A stretch of DNA of 64,000 bases. It comes from Kalaharituber pfeilii. Taxonomy: Eukaryota; Ascomycota; Pezizomycetes; Pezizales; Pezizaceae. Location of the stretch: NCBI GenBank assembly GCA_015179045.1, contig WHUZ01000004.1:1860001-1924000 (forward strand), read 5' to 3'. Position numbers and translations under genes: made by a program. Below the pieces are notes generated by a model. That model saw only the letters and a list, made by a program, of their open reading frames with translations. It did not search any database and was not told where the DNA came from. Below are positions 9,766 through 20,281 of this stretch, piece by piece (position 1 is the first letter of the stretch; every line of letters starts with the position of its first letter).

Positions 9766-12700
9766 TCAAACCCTCCATGCTCCCGCCTCTGCCCCATGAT
9801 TCTTCAAAAACTCTATTGCTTCCTTGATAACAGGCAACGTTCTCCAATAGCCGTGTCTCGCCTCCCTCGTGGCGTAAAGTTGTTCAGCCGCATTGAGCGC
9901 AGTCCCATATTCTCCCCCCCTCGCATTCACTTCGGCTCCCCTTTCAAGCAATATCTTCATTTTTTCGACCATGTCCAGCCTGCCGGAACGTGCAGCAGCT
10001 TGCAAAACAGTCCCATACTGCCCCACTGTCGTATGTACATCTGCGACGCCTGCGGTCAGAAGCATTGTGAGGGCTTGCAATGAGCCCGCCATCGCCGCTC
10101 CGTGTAGGGCAGTCCCATAACATCCACAGATAATGTTGACTTCCGCTCCGGCATCCAGGAGCAATTTGATTATAGCTTCGTTTATCCCATGGGCAGCAGC
10201 AGCTTGCAAGGCAGTGCCATATTGTCCACCGACAATGTTGACCTCCGCTCCGGCATCCAGCAGCAATTTGATTACAGCTTCGTTCGTCCCATGGGCAGCA
10301 GCAGCTTGCAAGGCAGTGCCATATTCTCCACTGACAATGTTGACTTCCGCTCCGGCATCCAGGAGCAATTTGATTACAGATTCGTTTACCCCATAGTGGG
10401 CAACAGCAGCTTGCAAGGCAGTGCCATATTCTCCACCGACAATGTTGATTTCCGCTCCGGCATCCAGCAGCAATTTGATTACAGATTCGTTTATCCCATG
10501 GTGATTGGCAGCAGCAGCTTGCAAGGCAGTGCTATATCGTCCACCGACAATGTTGATTTCCGCTCCGGCATCCAGCAGCAATTTGATTACAGATTCGTTT
10601 TTCCCAGAGAAGTTGGCAGCAGCAGCTTGCAAGGCAGTGTTATATCGTCCACCGGCAATGTTGACTTCTGCTCCGGCATCCAAGAGCAATTTGATTACAG
10701 ATTCGTTTATCCCTAAGAAGTTGGCAGCAGCAGCTTGCAAGGCAGTGCCATATTCTCCACCGACAGTGTTGACTTCCGCTCCGGCATCCAAGAGCAATTT
10801 GATGACAGATTCGTTTATCCCACCGCGATTGGCAGCAGCAGCTTGCAAGGCAGTGCCATATCTTCCACTGACAGTATTGACTTCCGCTCCGGCATCCAGG
10901 AGCAATTTGATTACAGATTCGCTTATCCCATGGTAATTGGCACCAGCAGCAGCTTGCAAGGCAGTGCCATATATTCCACCGACAGTATTGATTTCCGCTC
11001 CAGCATCCAACAGGCATTTCACTGTAGCCCTACTTTTGCCCAAAGCTGCTGCTTGAAGAGCGAACCCAAATTCCCCTCCCTGTGCATTTACTTCAGCATC
11101 ATGCTCTAATAGGAGCTTCACAATGGTCTCATGTCCACCATACGCTGCTGCCTGTAGAACACTGCCATAATAACGCTGCTGCATATTAATGTCAAGCCCT
11201 TGGTCTAGTAAGAACTTTACCATATGCTCTTGGCCGTAGGCAGCGGCTACATGTAAAGAGCTTTCTTGATATTGATCATTGCTGCAAGTAGACCTTTTGT
11301 GTTCTGGGACAGTAAGATTGGCCCCGCTCTGGATCAACAATTGAGCAATTTCTATTGACCCCTCCATAGCAGTTTGTACAATTGGTGTCATGCGGCACGA
11401 GATAGTATCTATTCTTGCACCTTGGTCCAACAAGTATTTCACCATTTCCGGCTTATTACTCTTAATTGCCCCATAGAGTGCATAAGACCCATACTCATCA
11501 GGAATATTAACATCACCAACAAGATCTAGTAAATCTTTCACTAACTCAATTGATCCTGTCCTTGCTGCATCAGCAAGACTCACAGATCTGCGGAGCACTT
11601 CTTGACTGAGGTCATCAGAGAAATGTTGTTTGTAAACAGGAAGCAGGCCAACAAGTGCACAGTACCGGACAGCTGAAATTTTTAAGTATTCGGCTTCGCA
11701 GTTGTCAATGTACCACGCTTGCAAGATGGATCGGAAGGAGGACATGTTAAGACTCTCAGAAAAAAGGTGCTGCAGTAGCTTTCTTAACGTAGAAGGTATC
11801 TTCGCTGAACATGACTTGACATGATGTGGCCATGAAATAGCACTATAGTTGAACAAATCTCCAGTGTATGTGAGAGTGTTGAAACGGTCGCATTCATAGA
11901 ACATATAGGGGTTAGTACTAAAAAGGTTCAAATACCAAAGACAGGACTGTGCTATTCGTGTATGTGCATTTAGCCAGTCCCACCCACTATCCCATGGCCA
12001 TTCCCTTACAAGAAACTCCTGCACAGTATAATGGATTGGCCTCACTATGTTTTGCTCAACTGCAATAAGGCCATGGCAGGAATCGACTACTGTCTGAGGC
12101 AAGTACTTTGTCTTGACTTCCTTAAGGGAGACAGATTTGTCTGGGTTAGTGGCAACTGCCTGTGCCAGCTCCACGGGACTGAGAGGTCTTTTTGCTGTAA
12201 TCACCCATGTCAAGACCCATTCAGCAAGGGCCCTCATTGCTGGTGTCTGCTTGAGGATTTTGCTTATAATACGTCTGTATGTTGCATCGATGTCTGATGG
12301 TAGACATTGTAGAGCAATCCGGATATCGGCTATAGAAGGCTGTTCGAATATTTCATCCACTTGACATTTTGCCCATAGGAACCTGGTTGTAATAGTCTTA
12401 GCAAGAAATATCTAATTCAGCAGATAGATGTATTCAACTTACATGCCATTTGCTTTTGATACTAATGCATATTCAATTTCCTTGCAGATTTCTTCGTTAA
12501 GTATGCAATGATCATGCGTACGAAATTGCAACTGATATTGCACAAAGCAGGAAATATCTTGATCCACCTTCTTGGCTTCTATCTTGATTGTATCAAATCC
12601 TGAGGATGTAAAGGCATGCTTTATATCTTTCTCTGGGCGGCTTGTTACACAAAGCTTGAGTTTTGCAGAACAATGCTGAAAGAGACTTGTTAGGCCATTA

Positions 12701-14715
12701 AGAATCTCCTTCCTATCATCTTGGTTGCACTCATCAAATGCATCAATGACTAGAAACACTTCCTCAAACAAAGAAGTAACAGCCACAAATTGATGCTGCA
12801 GTTCACGCAAAGTAGGAGGCTTGTCATTGAAGTGACATTTAGTGAACAATGCCTGAAGTCCTTGGGGGAGTACTTTCTGAGAGCGACAGAGCTGTTTGAG
12901 TAACACAGAGAAAAGTTGAATCGGCTTCTGAGTATCTGCAGCTTGAAAATTGAAGAAGAAGAAGCATATGCCTATACTAGGGTTGTCTTGATGCTTTGAG
13001 ATAATATTCTTGAGGAGAGTGGAACTTTCATGATTGCCATAGTCAGTCTGGAGGTGTCCATTTTAGCTTCATAAGTAAGGAATTGTATACTTACGCCAAT
13101 ACAGATTTTCCAACACCAGCTATAAGTGCATTTGTCAGCACATGAATACCAATTGAGTTAATGATGCTTCTTACCAGTTCCATAGCACCAAAGCAGTGAC
13201 TTCTTATCCTCCTGAAACCACTCATTAACCTCCGGTGAATTCAAAAACCACACCCCTGTGCCATCATGCCTTTTCGCATATATCCGTTCGAGGTCTTCCT
13301 CTGGTTCTAATTTCGACAGCCATGCGAGAATCTCTCTTCGCTGGTGAGATTCTTTCTCCGCTGCTTCCTTTTTCTCTTTAAGTTCCTTCTCTTCCGCTTC
13401 TTGTTGTTCTTTGAGGAACCTCCGTTTCGCTTCTAAAACGCCGGCTATTTTCTCGATGAATACAATATGTTCATTAAGATTCATCATGATTGCTGCAATA
13501 TTGGTTTCCAGTGGCTGTATCAATTGACGAGCAACCAAGGTACCCGAAGTTTTGCCTGAATAGAGTAAGTATGTATAGTTGGCAATCAGAACGGGAATGC
13601 AAAGTTTAAAGTAAATTATGGACATACTGTTCAGTGCACCTTTCTCCCCCACGAAAATCCCATAAAGACACTTGAAAAACTCAATCAAGTCACCATAAGC
13701 AACACATAAGCCCTATGAACTTCTGATAAGTACAGGTGCAGTAGCACAAACATGAGCAATAGTTTAGCTTACCTGCTTCACTTCGTCATAGTGGGAATAT
13801 AGCTCTGCAAATTTGGAGAGATAGTCCAGATAATGCATCCATTTTTCCATTGCCTCCTCTAGTTTATCAAAGAAATCTGTATATCGTTTCCCAATCTGCA
13901 GGAATGTTCAGAATCACAATAGAAGGTAAGAGCAGGGAACCAGTCCTTATAATGTAAACTCACATCTATAAAGAAGCGTAGTCCCCCAACAATGAGAGAG
14001 GAAAATTCAGGGCTGTGCTGAGTGATTGTCCCCAAGGCCTTCAAATAGTTGTCAGCAACCTGTAAAAACCCCTTGACCTTTGTTGCATATTTCCGAGTGA
14101 TACTGCTCTCACTGTGCTGGTAATTAAGCTCCGCTATGATGTCCAACATGCCGTCCGGTGATGCACCACTCATAAATGCTTTTTTCTGTGCTTCAGTAAG
14201 CTTGCTCTGGCATTTAGAGAGTTGTTCTCGGAAAATTTCATTGCCAGCCAAAGGATTTAGAGGTGCAATAGGTGGGACAACCAAGTTGTTCCACGAGCTT
14301 GTGGGGATATTGGGTGTTTGCGAGATTGTATTGTCCGTGTTACCAGTATCCACTTTTGTGAAACTAATCCTTGGTCCAAAATGCTGCGAGGTGGAATGAG
14401 AGTTGGCGGAATATCCGTGTGGTCCGATACAGGTGTCAGCAATGAGAGGGGCAGTGATACCGGGCGGTCTCGTACTGCATGACCGTTAGTGATTAGTAGG
14501 TGGTATTGCGCGAACTGAATTCAAGATCAAGAATATAAAGATTCCAGCGCGACTTACACAGTGGTTTGGGGAAGGCTGCTAGTGGATGGGGCCTGAAGGG
14601 AGCTCGAGCTCGGTCCCACAGCAGAAGCTGTGAGCGCGGGTGACTGCTGCGGCTCGGGGGTCTTCGAGCGAGCACTGCTGAGTAAATCTTTGACTTTATT
14701 CCTGATCCTACCCAT
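9766..14715 (-). CDS. NACHT-ankyrin NLR-like protein (8 exons, 1,493 aa)
   Basis: Modelled exons on the minus strand: 14715-14558, 14474-13964, 13895-13773, 13712-13628, 13555-13175, 13119-13095, 13024-12443, 12382-9766. All junctions are GT-AG and in phase. Residues 1-120 are Ser/Pro-rich. About 120-290 is a helical fungal STAND N-terminal domain (SSWNNLV, GFLQVADNYLKALG, SLIVGGLRFFID). A charged coiled coil lies at about 325-365. The NACHT domain starts at LLWCYGTAGVGKSVLA (Walker A 420-426) with Walker B VFLVIDAFDEC (517-527) and the sensor-like CVTSRPEKDI. A winged-helix stretch (RPLSPVELAQ) and HYTVQEFL (739-746) are typical of fungal NACHT proteins. Ankyrin repeats fill about 890-1485. 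The family is known for heterokaryon incompatibility and innate-type recognition; this role here is inference. Start ATG 14715 was chosen because it opens MGRIRNKVKD and is the codon lost in the duplicate at 951-2620. Confidence 0.88.
10130..11035 (-). repeat. near-identical ankyrin-coding tandem array (9 units)
   Basis: Nine consecutive units of 34-37 codons share the core VIKLLLDAGAEVN and YGTALQAAAA almost unchanged at DNA level. They differ at a few positions (residue after GG, NTV/NIV) and in a length-variable loop (NHHGINES, NFLGINES, HGTNEA). Flanking ankyrin units in the same gene are much more diverged, so the array has been homogenised by unequal exchange or gene conversion. Confidence 0.9.
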
Positions 14716-15050
14716 CACTATGGCGTCTGGCGGAGCACTGTAATTGTAACGCAAGACCGACTCGGAATTTGTGGCACGAAAAAGCTATAAGGTCAGCAAG
14801 TAAGTGCAACTTCTGCTGCGCGGGGCACCTTATCGACAACTGTACCCAGCCCCCATGCAGCTCCGCTGAGAGCTACCACGGCTGAATGTGCACATGCGGA
14901 GCAAAGCAACTGGTCTAATGTCACGTGCAGTTAAGAACTAGGTCAGTACTCCACTATTCGGTTCATGTCTTCCAATTGGCTTCTTCATTCGTGAACGATT
15001 TACAGTACAGCTGTAGCCATAGCAGCGACTCTCTTTATAGCCGCTTCGAT
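14716..15050 (-). promoter_or_regulatory. putative NLR promoter, conserved in the dead copy
   Basis: Upstream of the NLR ATG. The block with gctgaa, cacatgcgg and the palindrome CACGTG (near 14,922) is preserved in the promoter relic at 2455-2540. CACGTG is a classic bHLH site. A role in this gene is inference. Confidence 0.45.
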
Positions 15051-15834
15051 TTTGAAGTTCGGGGAATGCGAAATTGATACAACACAAGCAGATCCTCTCC
15101 CATTTTGCGCACATTTTTTTTCCAGTTGCCGCTTTAGGGATCGGTTTCCCGAACTTCTGCACCCCGCGACTCAGGTAAATGGGTCTGCTGAGCAAGTACC
15201 TGTCCGCAGGCAACGACTTGGATCAATTCTGTGGTCTCGTCTACCGGCGCGATGCCTCTTTTGGTCAGTAGCAACAATCTATGGACTGCAATATCATATA
15301 TGAAAGATTTCCAATTGCATTCCCGTCGGTGATCAATTATCAAATGATATGATACCAGATCGGGCAATTATGGCGCTTCGTGTGCTGGGTTTATTAATAC
15401 AGCACAATCTGTATGCATTGCATTGCACAATAATGTCGTGGACTTAGGGTGCCTCTCCGCTACCCAACAGCACAGAGAGACAGCTTCAACGCCAGGCAGC
15501 TGCATTTAGGCTTCCAGTCCTATTTCCTCAAATCTTACATTCGTAGATCGGCTTGCAAAAATTGCTTAATATCTCGATTTTCATATGTAACTACAGTAAC
15601 CTCCCGACTGTGCTTATCTACATCCATCACCGCAATAATACTAGTGACCTACGTTCAGTGACAAAATGGAACGTACTGTGCAGTGTACTGAGGGTACCTG
15701 GTGTGGTGGTAACCACGGCACAGATGAAATGAAAAAGTCTAAACGCGGCCCGAAGCGGCACTTTGCGGTAGGGGCATATGATGCTGCGCATACGTATTGA
15801 GGAAGCGAGTCCATCTTTAAGAGGGAGTATTGTA
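15051..15834. other. no recognisable gene
   Basis: Several short frames on both strands, none with a domain or codon pattern I can support. Confidence 0.3.
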
Positions 15835-16206
15835 GATGTATAGGTTCAGATGGAAGGCAAAGGCGGTCTATAAATTGTATGTAGATAGGACTTTATGGGC
15901 ACATCAGACATACATGGACACGCAGATATAGGCCAGACATCGCAGACAAGACTACAGGCCACATATATATATGATATCTTTCTTGACACTTTACCATTGA
16001 GACCGCCCTTGAGACCTCGTTCCGCCAGCCCTAGATACTGGTATCCTGTGCAAGACAGTGGATGCTGTTGAGCCTTCATTACACTAGTAGTACTTACATA
16101 ACTACCAGTGCCACCGCCTCTCGACCGTGAGGCGTGCTGCAGCGAGCTGTGAAGTGGGGCCCGGTCTGTTACGAAGTCTACGATGATGTAGCTAAAGTGA
16201 GGGTGC

Positions 16207-16247
<41 letters not shown>

Positions 16248-16640
16248 CATTACTCGCGTGCCGCCCTAGGGGCTATGGCGAGGGGGTGCAACTTCTTGAA
16301 GCTTGACCATCTCTCGAGGGCAGAAAGCCTTCCTTATATAGCCAGCTCCCCGCGCATGCCTCCTATATGTTCTATTGCTTATGCTATCTATGCTTAACAA
16401 TCATTATCAACGTCTTGGTAGCTGAGGCTGTGCACAATAAGCCTACGCGTACCCTTGCCACTCAGTGGCGCAACTCACGCACTCAACCATGCGCTCTGCT
16501 TGTGATACGCTTCCGTGACTCGACCTGTCAATTGTATTGCCCTGCTGTAGCTATCGGCTGATCAGGCCGAATGGTCACTAGCAGCCTTACGGGTCAACTC
16601 AGGTGGATATCCCCAGCCTCTCTGGGTAGGCCCGTGACAC
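15835..16640. mobile_element. probable LTR-retroelement debris
   Basis: Sequence resembles retroelement LTR/leader DNA: pyrimidine-rich tracts, ttatatagcc near 16,334, GC-rich end. It lies next to a Copia coding fragment on the minus strand. No end pair or target duplication could be set, so this is a weak call. Confidence 0.3.
16212..16283 (-). mobile_element. LINE-tail micro-insertion (72 bp)
   Basis: A T28-30 run plus the LINE tail (read on minus: cgccatagcccctagggcgg) is flanked by 11-bp direct repeats gggtgcaactt (16201-16211 and 16284-16294). Confidence 0.85.
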
Positions 16641-16655
16641 GGTCAGGCCGTATGT

Positions 16656-16705
16656 TTTTTTTTTAAATATCAGTGATCGCGTGCCGCCTTAGGGGCTATG
16701 GCGAT
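16656..16705 (-). mobile_element. LINE-tail micro-insertion (50 bp)
   Basis: Flanked by perfect 11-bp repeats aggccgtatgt (16645-16655 and 16706-16716). The insert is only a short T run and the LINE tail with gccgccttaggggctatggc. Confidence 0.85.
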
Positions 16706-16864
16706 AGGCCGTATGTACTCTCTAAGAGAGGACCCCCGAGCGAAGCGAAGGGGGTCGATACATTGTGAGGGAGTCTGGAGTAATGGGGGCGTTTTAGCGT
16801 GGTGGCTGCCGAGAGATCACGCGAGCCAATGATATTTTATTTCCCTGATGGGTGCTGTACCAGA

Positions 16865-17275
16865 TAGCCTGTCAAGCCATGAGAGATAGAGCTATGTACT
16901 TCGCTTCCGTTATAGAAGTGGTAATGCAATTCTGCTTTTTCGAGCCCCAGGAGATAAGGCAGCTATCAAGCATGAAGGCATACTCAGACCAAGAGCAATG
17001 AGTATCTACACAAGAAGCGTATAAGGCATCAGAGTATCTGACAAGTAACAGCTGACTACTAGCACTATGTGAGTGCCCTGCCATGGCGAACAGCTGCAAG
17101 CGGGGTTACGTGAAATAAAAAAAAAAAAAAAAGCACTATGTGAGTAATATAAGTTCCAATAATAAGTACTAGAGAGATAGCAGAAGACTCTTTTGATAGC
17201 TGTATAATAAACTTCAAGAGAATGTGAAAAAAACTACGAGAGAAGAGAGACTGCATAAGCTAAATTAGAATATGT
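16865..17275 (-). pseudogene. Copia polyprotein fragment (RT end and RNase H)
   Basis: The minus strand reads, across frame changes, LAYAVSLLSR, a stretch like YLSSTYYWNLYYSHS, then RYSDALYASCVDT and FMLDSCLISWGSKKQN followed by TEAKYIALS. This is the Copia/Ty1 RNase H signature (usually SADWA, SGYVF, ISWSSKKQ, STEAEYIAL). The frame is cut by a 57-bp retroposon at 17075-17131 and by stops. LTRs belonging to it were not found. Confidence 0.75.
17075..17131 (+). mobile_element. 57-bp retroposon of a second tail family
   Basis: Perfect 14-bp target duplication agcactatgtgagt (17061-17074 and 17132-17145). The insert is ccctgccatggcgaacagct, gcaagcggggttacgtgaaat and a poly(A). The same 3' end closes the larger element at 19,212-19,865. 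Confidence 0.9.
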
Positions 17276-17279
17276 ATCA

Positions 17280-17638
17280 GTAACTAAATATATTAGTGAG
17301 CTGATTATCTACTAATATTAAGTTGTATTAACTAGTTAATTATTTAAAAAAGCCTTTTGAGATTTATTCTTTAAATTAAAAGAAGTAGAGACTAGATAAG
17401 ATAAGTTTATCTTAATTAGTATAGTATTTACTTAATATATTAAAATTAGCTTAGTATAATACTTTTTTTATCTTAATAATCTTTAATACTAAATATCTAT
17501 TAAAGTAAATTTATTATATTATAGTAAAGTAATTCTTTAAATACTTAATTAAAAGCTCTAAGTTTTTATATATACTAGTATTAGTTAAACTATTAATAAA
17601 TATTATAAGAATTGTTCTATAGTTAGTATTAAAGTAGA
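17280..17638. other. AT-rich RIP-like block
   Basis: Almost entirely A and T with scattered G and C. There is no open frame and no structure beyond AT bias. The solo LTR inserted into it is less AT-rich. Confidence 0.6.
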
Positions 17639-17643
17639 TAAAA

Positions 17644-18036
17644 TGTCACGGATCACAATCGGTTACCCTGAACTGTACTAAAAACTGTACTAAGGTCGAC
17701 CGGGTTCAAGGAATCTCCCACTAGCACAGTTTTGGATAACAGAATTGTCGGCGCTTAAGGAATTACGCTTTTTGGATAACAGCAATCCTGCTGAAGGCAC
17801 GGCGCTTAAGGAATCCCTTCTATATCTCTCTGTTTCTATGTTGTACTTTCTTGTATATAAAGACTCTTTTCCACCCCGTAGCCTAGGTCCCTCAAGCAAT
17901 AAAACATATACTCTCCTGACCATACTCTTTCCTCTACAAGCAGCGTCCTGCTCAAACTTGTGAGCACTACGTGACCCGCCTGACTCGATCTGCGACTCAG
18001 CGCCGGCTAATAGCCCCGTGAGGTCGGTCCGTTACA
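17644..18036. mobile_element. solo LTR (393 bp) with 5-bp target duplication
   Basis: It begins TGTCACGG and ends CCGTTACA and is flanked by taaaa on both sides (17639-17643, 18037-18041). It holds a TATA-like box (tgtatataaag near 17,851) and an AATAAA signal (near 17,899) in plus orientation. No internal coding sequence remains, as after LTR-LTR recombination. Confidence 0.85.
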
Positions 18037-18041
18037 TAAAA

Positions 18042-18508
18042 ATATAGAGATTGAAATAAAGAGATATAAATTTTGAAGTAGTAAAAGCTAAAATAACTTC
18101 TTGTATTATCTTAAAAATATCTATTTGAATCTATATAGTATCTTTTTTAGATAAATAATCTTTTTTTTAAATCTAATACTAAAAGATAATAGTATCTAAA
18201 TTTCTTTATTCAAATTACTATTTAAAAATATTATTTTATATCTTATAGTACTAATATCAAGTTAAAGTAGCAGCTAGAATAATAATAAGATATAAGAAAT
18301 TGTATTTAAAAACAGATATAAATGTTTTCTAATAGTTAATATTAAATTTCTAACTATATTCTTTTACTACCAATCTTATTTTATATCTTTAACAGAATTA
18401 TCGGCATATAATTTAATCTTGAATACTTAAAGTAAATATACTACCTTTTATCTTTTAACAGATTTATGAGATTATAAATATCTCAGATACTTGCATCCTG
18501 TATTGGTT
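18042..18508. other. AT-rich RIP-like block
   Basis: Continues the AT-only DNA on the other side of the solo LTR, up to the direct repeat at 18,509. No frames or motifs. Confidence 0.55.
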
Positions 18509-18524
18509 GATATAGTAGTCTATT

Positions 18525-18905
18525 AGGAAAGAAAAAAGTGCGTCCGAAAGCCAATTAGGTGCGTCCCAGGACTGTCTAGTATATTTCTGTCATTTTTGCA
18601 TCATGCACATCCTGATGTTGGTACTATGAGGTCACTGCTAGAATACAGCTATTGATGTTATATGTTCAGATGCAAACCTGAACTACTATTATCAGGACGC
18701 AATTGCACTCCTGTACTGCCAAGAGTCAATTGCACTTCCGTATTGCCTAGGATGCAATTGCATTACTGTACTGTTAGTACACGATTTCAATACTATTTTG
18801 TTAGGAGGCAGCGTCTCTTGAACGTCTAAATACACATCCAATTGAATTACAAATTTGAATTGTATATTCATTCTATATACACGGTTATGTATTAAACTAG
18901 CTACA
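18525..18905 (+). repeat. left terminal inverted repeat of the composite
   Basis: Matches the complement of 27,070-27,489 with perhaps 80-85 percent identity by eye. It contains repeated atgcaattgcat motifs and two gtgcgtc boxes near the tip. Many differences are transitions. Confidence 0.8.
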
Positions 18906-19211
18906 TCGAAGCTCCTGCTATGCTACACAAAAGCAGTAGTTGCTGTCATGAGTTAGAGAGAGAGAGAGAAAGAGGATATCAGTGATACTATAGAAGTCTC
19001 ACTGATTCCTCCAAAGTGTCCACCTTCTACTGCATGCGGCTTCGGCTGCTAACCTCCAAAATGTAAGAGGCCTGTGCAGTACAGCAACTGCCAATTAAAT
19101 ACGCATATCCCGATTTCCAGCAGCTCTCTAGAGTTTCTCAAAGGGCCAGATAGGCCTAACAAGCCTTTCGAGCAATTTGACATATAAGTTCCACTACTAC
19201 GTCCCTCATGT

Positions 19212-19865
19212 CGCAGCAAGGGGGTCCAGTACCAACCCCCCCAAGCAGAACAAGAAGCCTCCAACATCATCTCCGAAAGCAAGAACATCCCAGAAAGAAA
19301 GGCTCCCGCAATCTGGCCGGGCAGTTGTGGTGCATGGCATAGCGGTGACGAAGAAACTTGGGAACGTAAGAGAGTGGATGGAAAAGGCGAACCCATGGAT
19401 GGGGAAGATTGTTGCGGCAAGATGGTTGGTGAGAAAAGAAAGGAGGGAGGGAAAGAAGACTAGCTCGATTGTTATCTACCTGGAGGGGGAGGTAGAATCA
19501 GATAGTCAAACACCAGCGAAGGTACGGTTATCAGGCAAATGGTACCACTCGTGCTTGTATGACTGGGACAGAATAACAAAGGTGGACAGAAAGGGGAAGG
19601 GGAGGGATGTGGAGGAGATGGATATGACTGCTTGATTCTCTGGGGGGATATTTGAGTATTCGTGCTTAATTGTTCTCTTGGGGGATTGGGCTTTCGCTTT
19701 GTGTTCCTCCACATCACCGAAGTCATAGTATCGTTGTGTGTTTTTACAGGGGACGATTTTGTATGTAGTTGCACAGGTGCCTGTCTCCGGGCCAGAAGGA
19801 CTTCGGTCCAGGGACCCTGCCATGGCGAACAGCTGCAAGCGGGGTTACGTGAAATTAAAAAAAAA
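19212..19865 (+). mobile_element. 654-bp non-autonomous retroposon with ORF1-like frame
   Basis: Flanked by a perfect 13-bp duplication acgtccctcatgt (19199-19211, 19866-19878). The uninterrupted paralogous site exists at 25,027-25,045. The frame to 19,635 reads RAVVVHGIAVTKKLGNVREW, then ARWLVRKERREGKKTSSIVIYLE and a Trp/Tyr-containing end, which resembles the C-terminal part of a Tad-type LINE ORF1 (RRM-like). It ends ccctgccatggcgaacagct...gtgaaat plus poly(A), the tail also found at 17,075. There is no reverse transcriptase, so it depends on a partner. Confidence 0.75.
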
Positions 19866-19908
19866 ACGTCCCTCATGTAGGTCTATATATGTTGATTGAA
19901 GCCTTGCA

Positions 19909-19955
19909 ATTTTTTTTTTTTTTTTTTTTTTTTTCACTACTCACTACAGCAGGGT
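19909..19955 (-). mobile_element. 47-bp retroposon of a third tail family
   Basis: Duplication agccttgca (19900-19908 and 19956-19964). On the minus strand the insert is accctgctgtagtgagtagt plus g and poly(A). Confidence 0.7.
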
Positions 19956-20017
19956 AGCCTTGCATTGATATGATAGAAATTGTATAAGTTTTACCACTGT
20001 ATGACTGGAAGTGGGAT

Positions 20018-20074
20018 TTTTTTTTTTTTTTTTATATCATTACTCGCGTGCCGCCCTTAGGGCTATAGCGAGTA
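20018..20074 (-). mobile_element. LINE-tail micro-insertion (57 bp)
   Basis: Duplication gaagtgggat / gaagtgagat (20008-20017, 20075-20084, one transition). The insert is a T run plus the LINE tail with cattactcgcgtgccgccc. Confidence 0.8.
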
Positions 20075-20281
20075 GAAGTGAGATAGATTACTTAGGCTAT
20101 AACAAGTAATTTCCTACTGTTCAATACATTTACATGTGAGTGGCTGTATTGGTAGGAAAGGTGCACAAACCGTGGCACTAGTAAAAGTAACCCCAACCGA
20201 GTCATCTAGGCCGCATCTCTGTAACATCCTCGGACCACGGCCAGCATCACATGGCTGAGGGCTTTTTCTTGATAACCAGAT

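Noticed and set aside
10133..11109. Several long plus-strand frames opposite the ankyrin array
   Set aside because: They repeat in step with the ankyrin units on the other strand and are antisense shadows of the NLR gene.
13025..13094. Alternative acceptor at 13,048 for the NACHT exon
   Set aside because: It puts the following exon out of phase. The acceptor at 13,025 restores GKSVLASTLLKN, the expected NACHT sequence.
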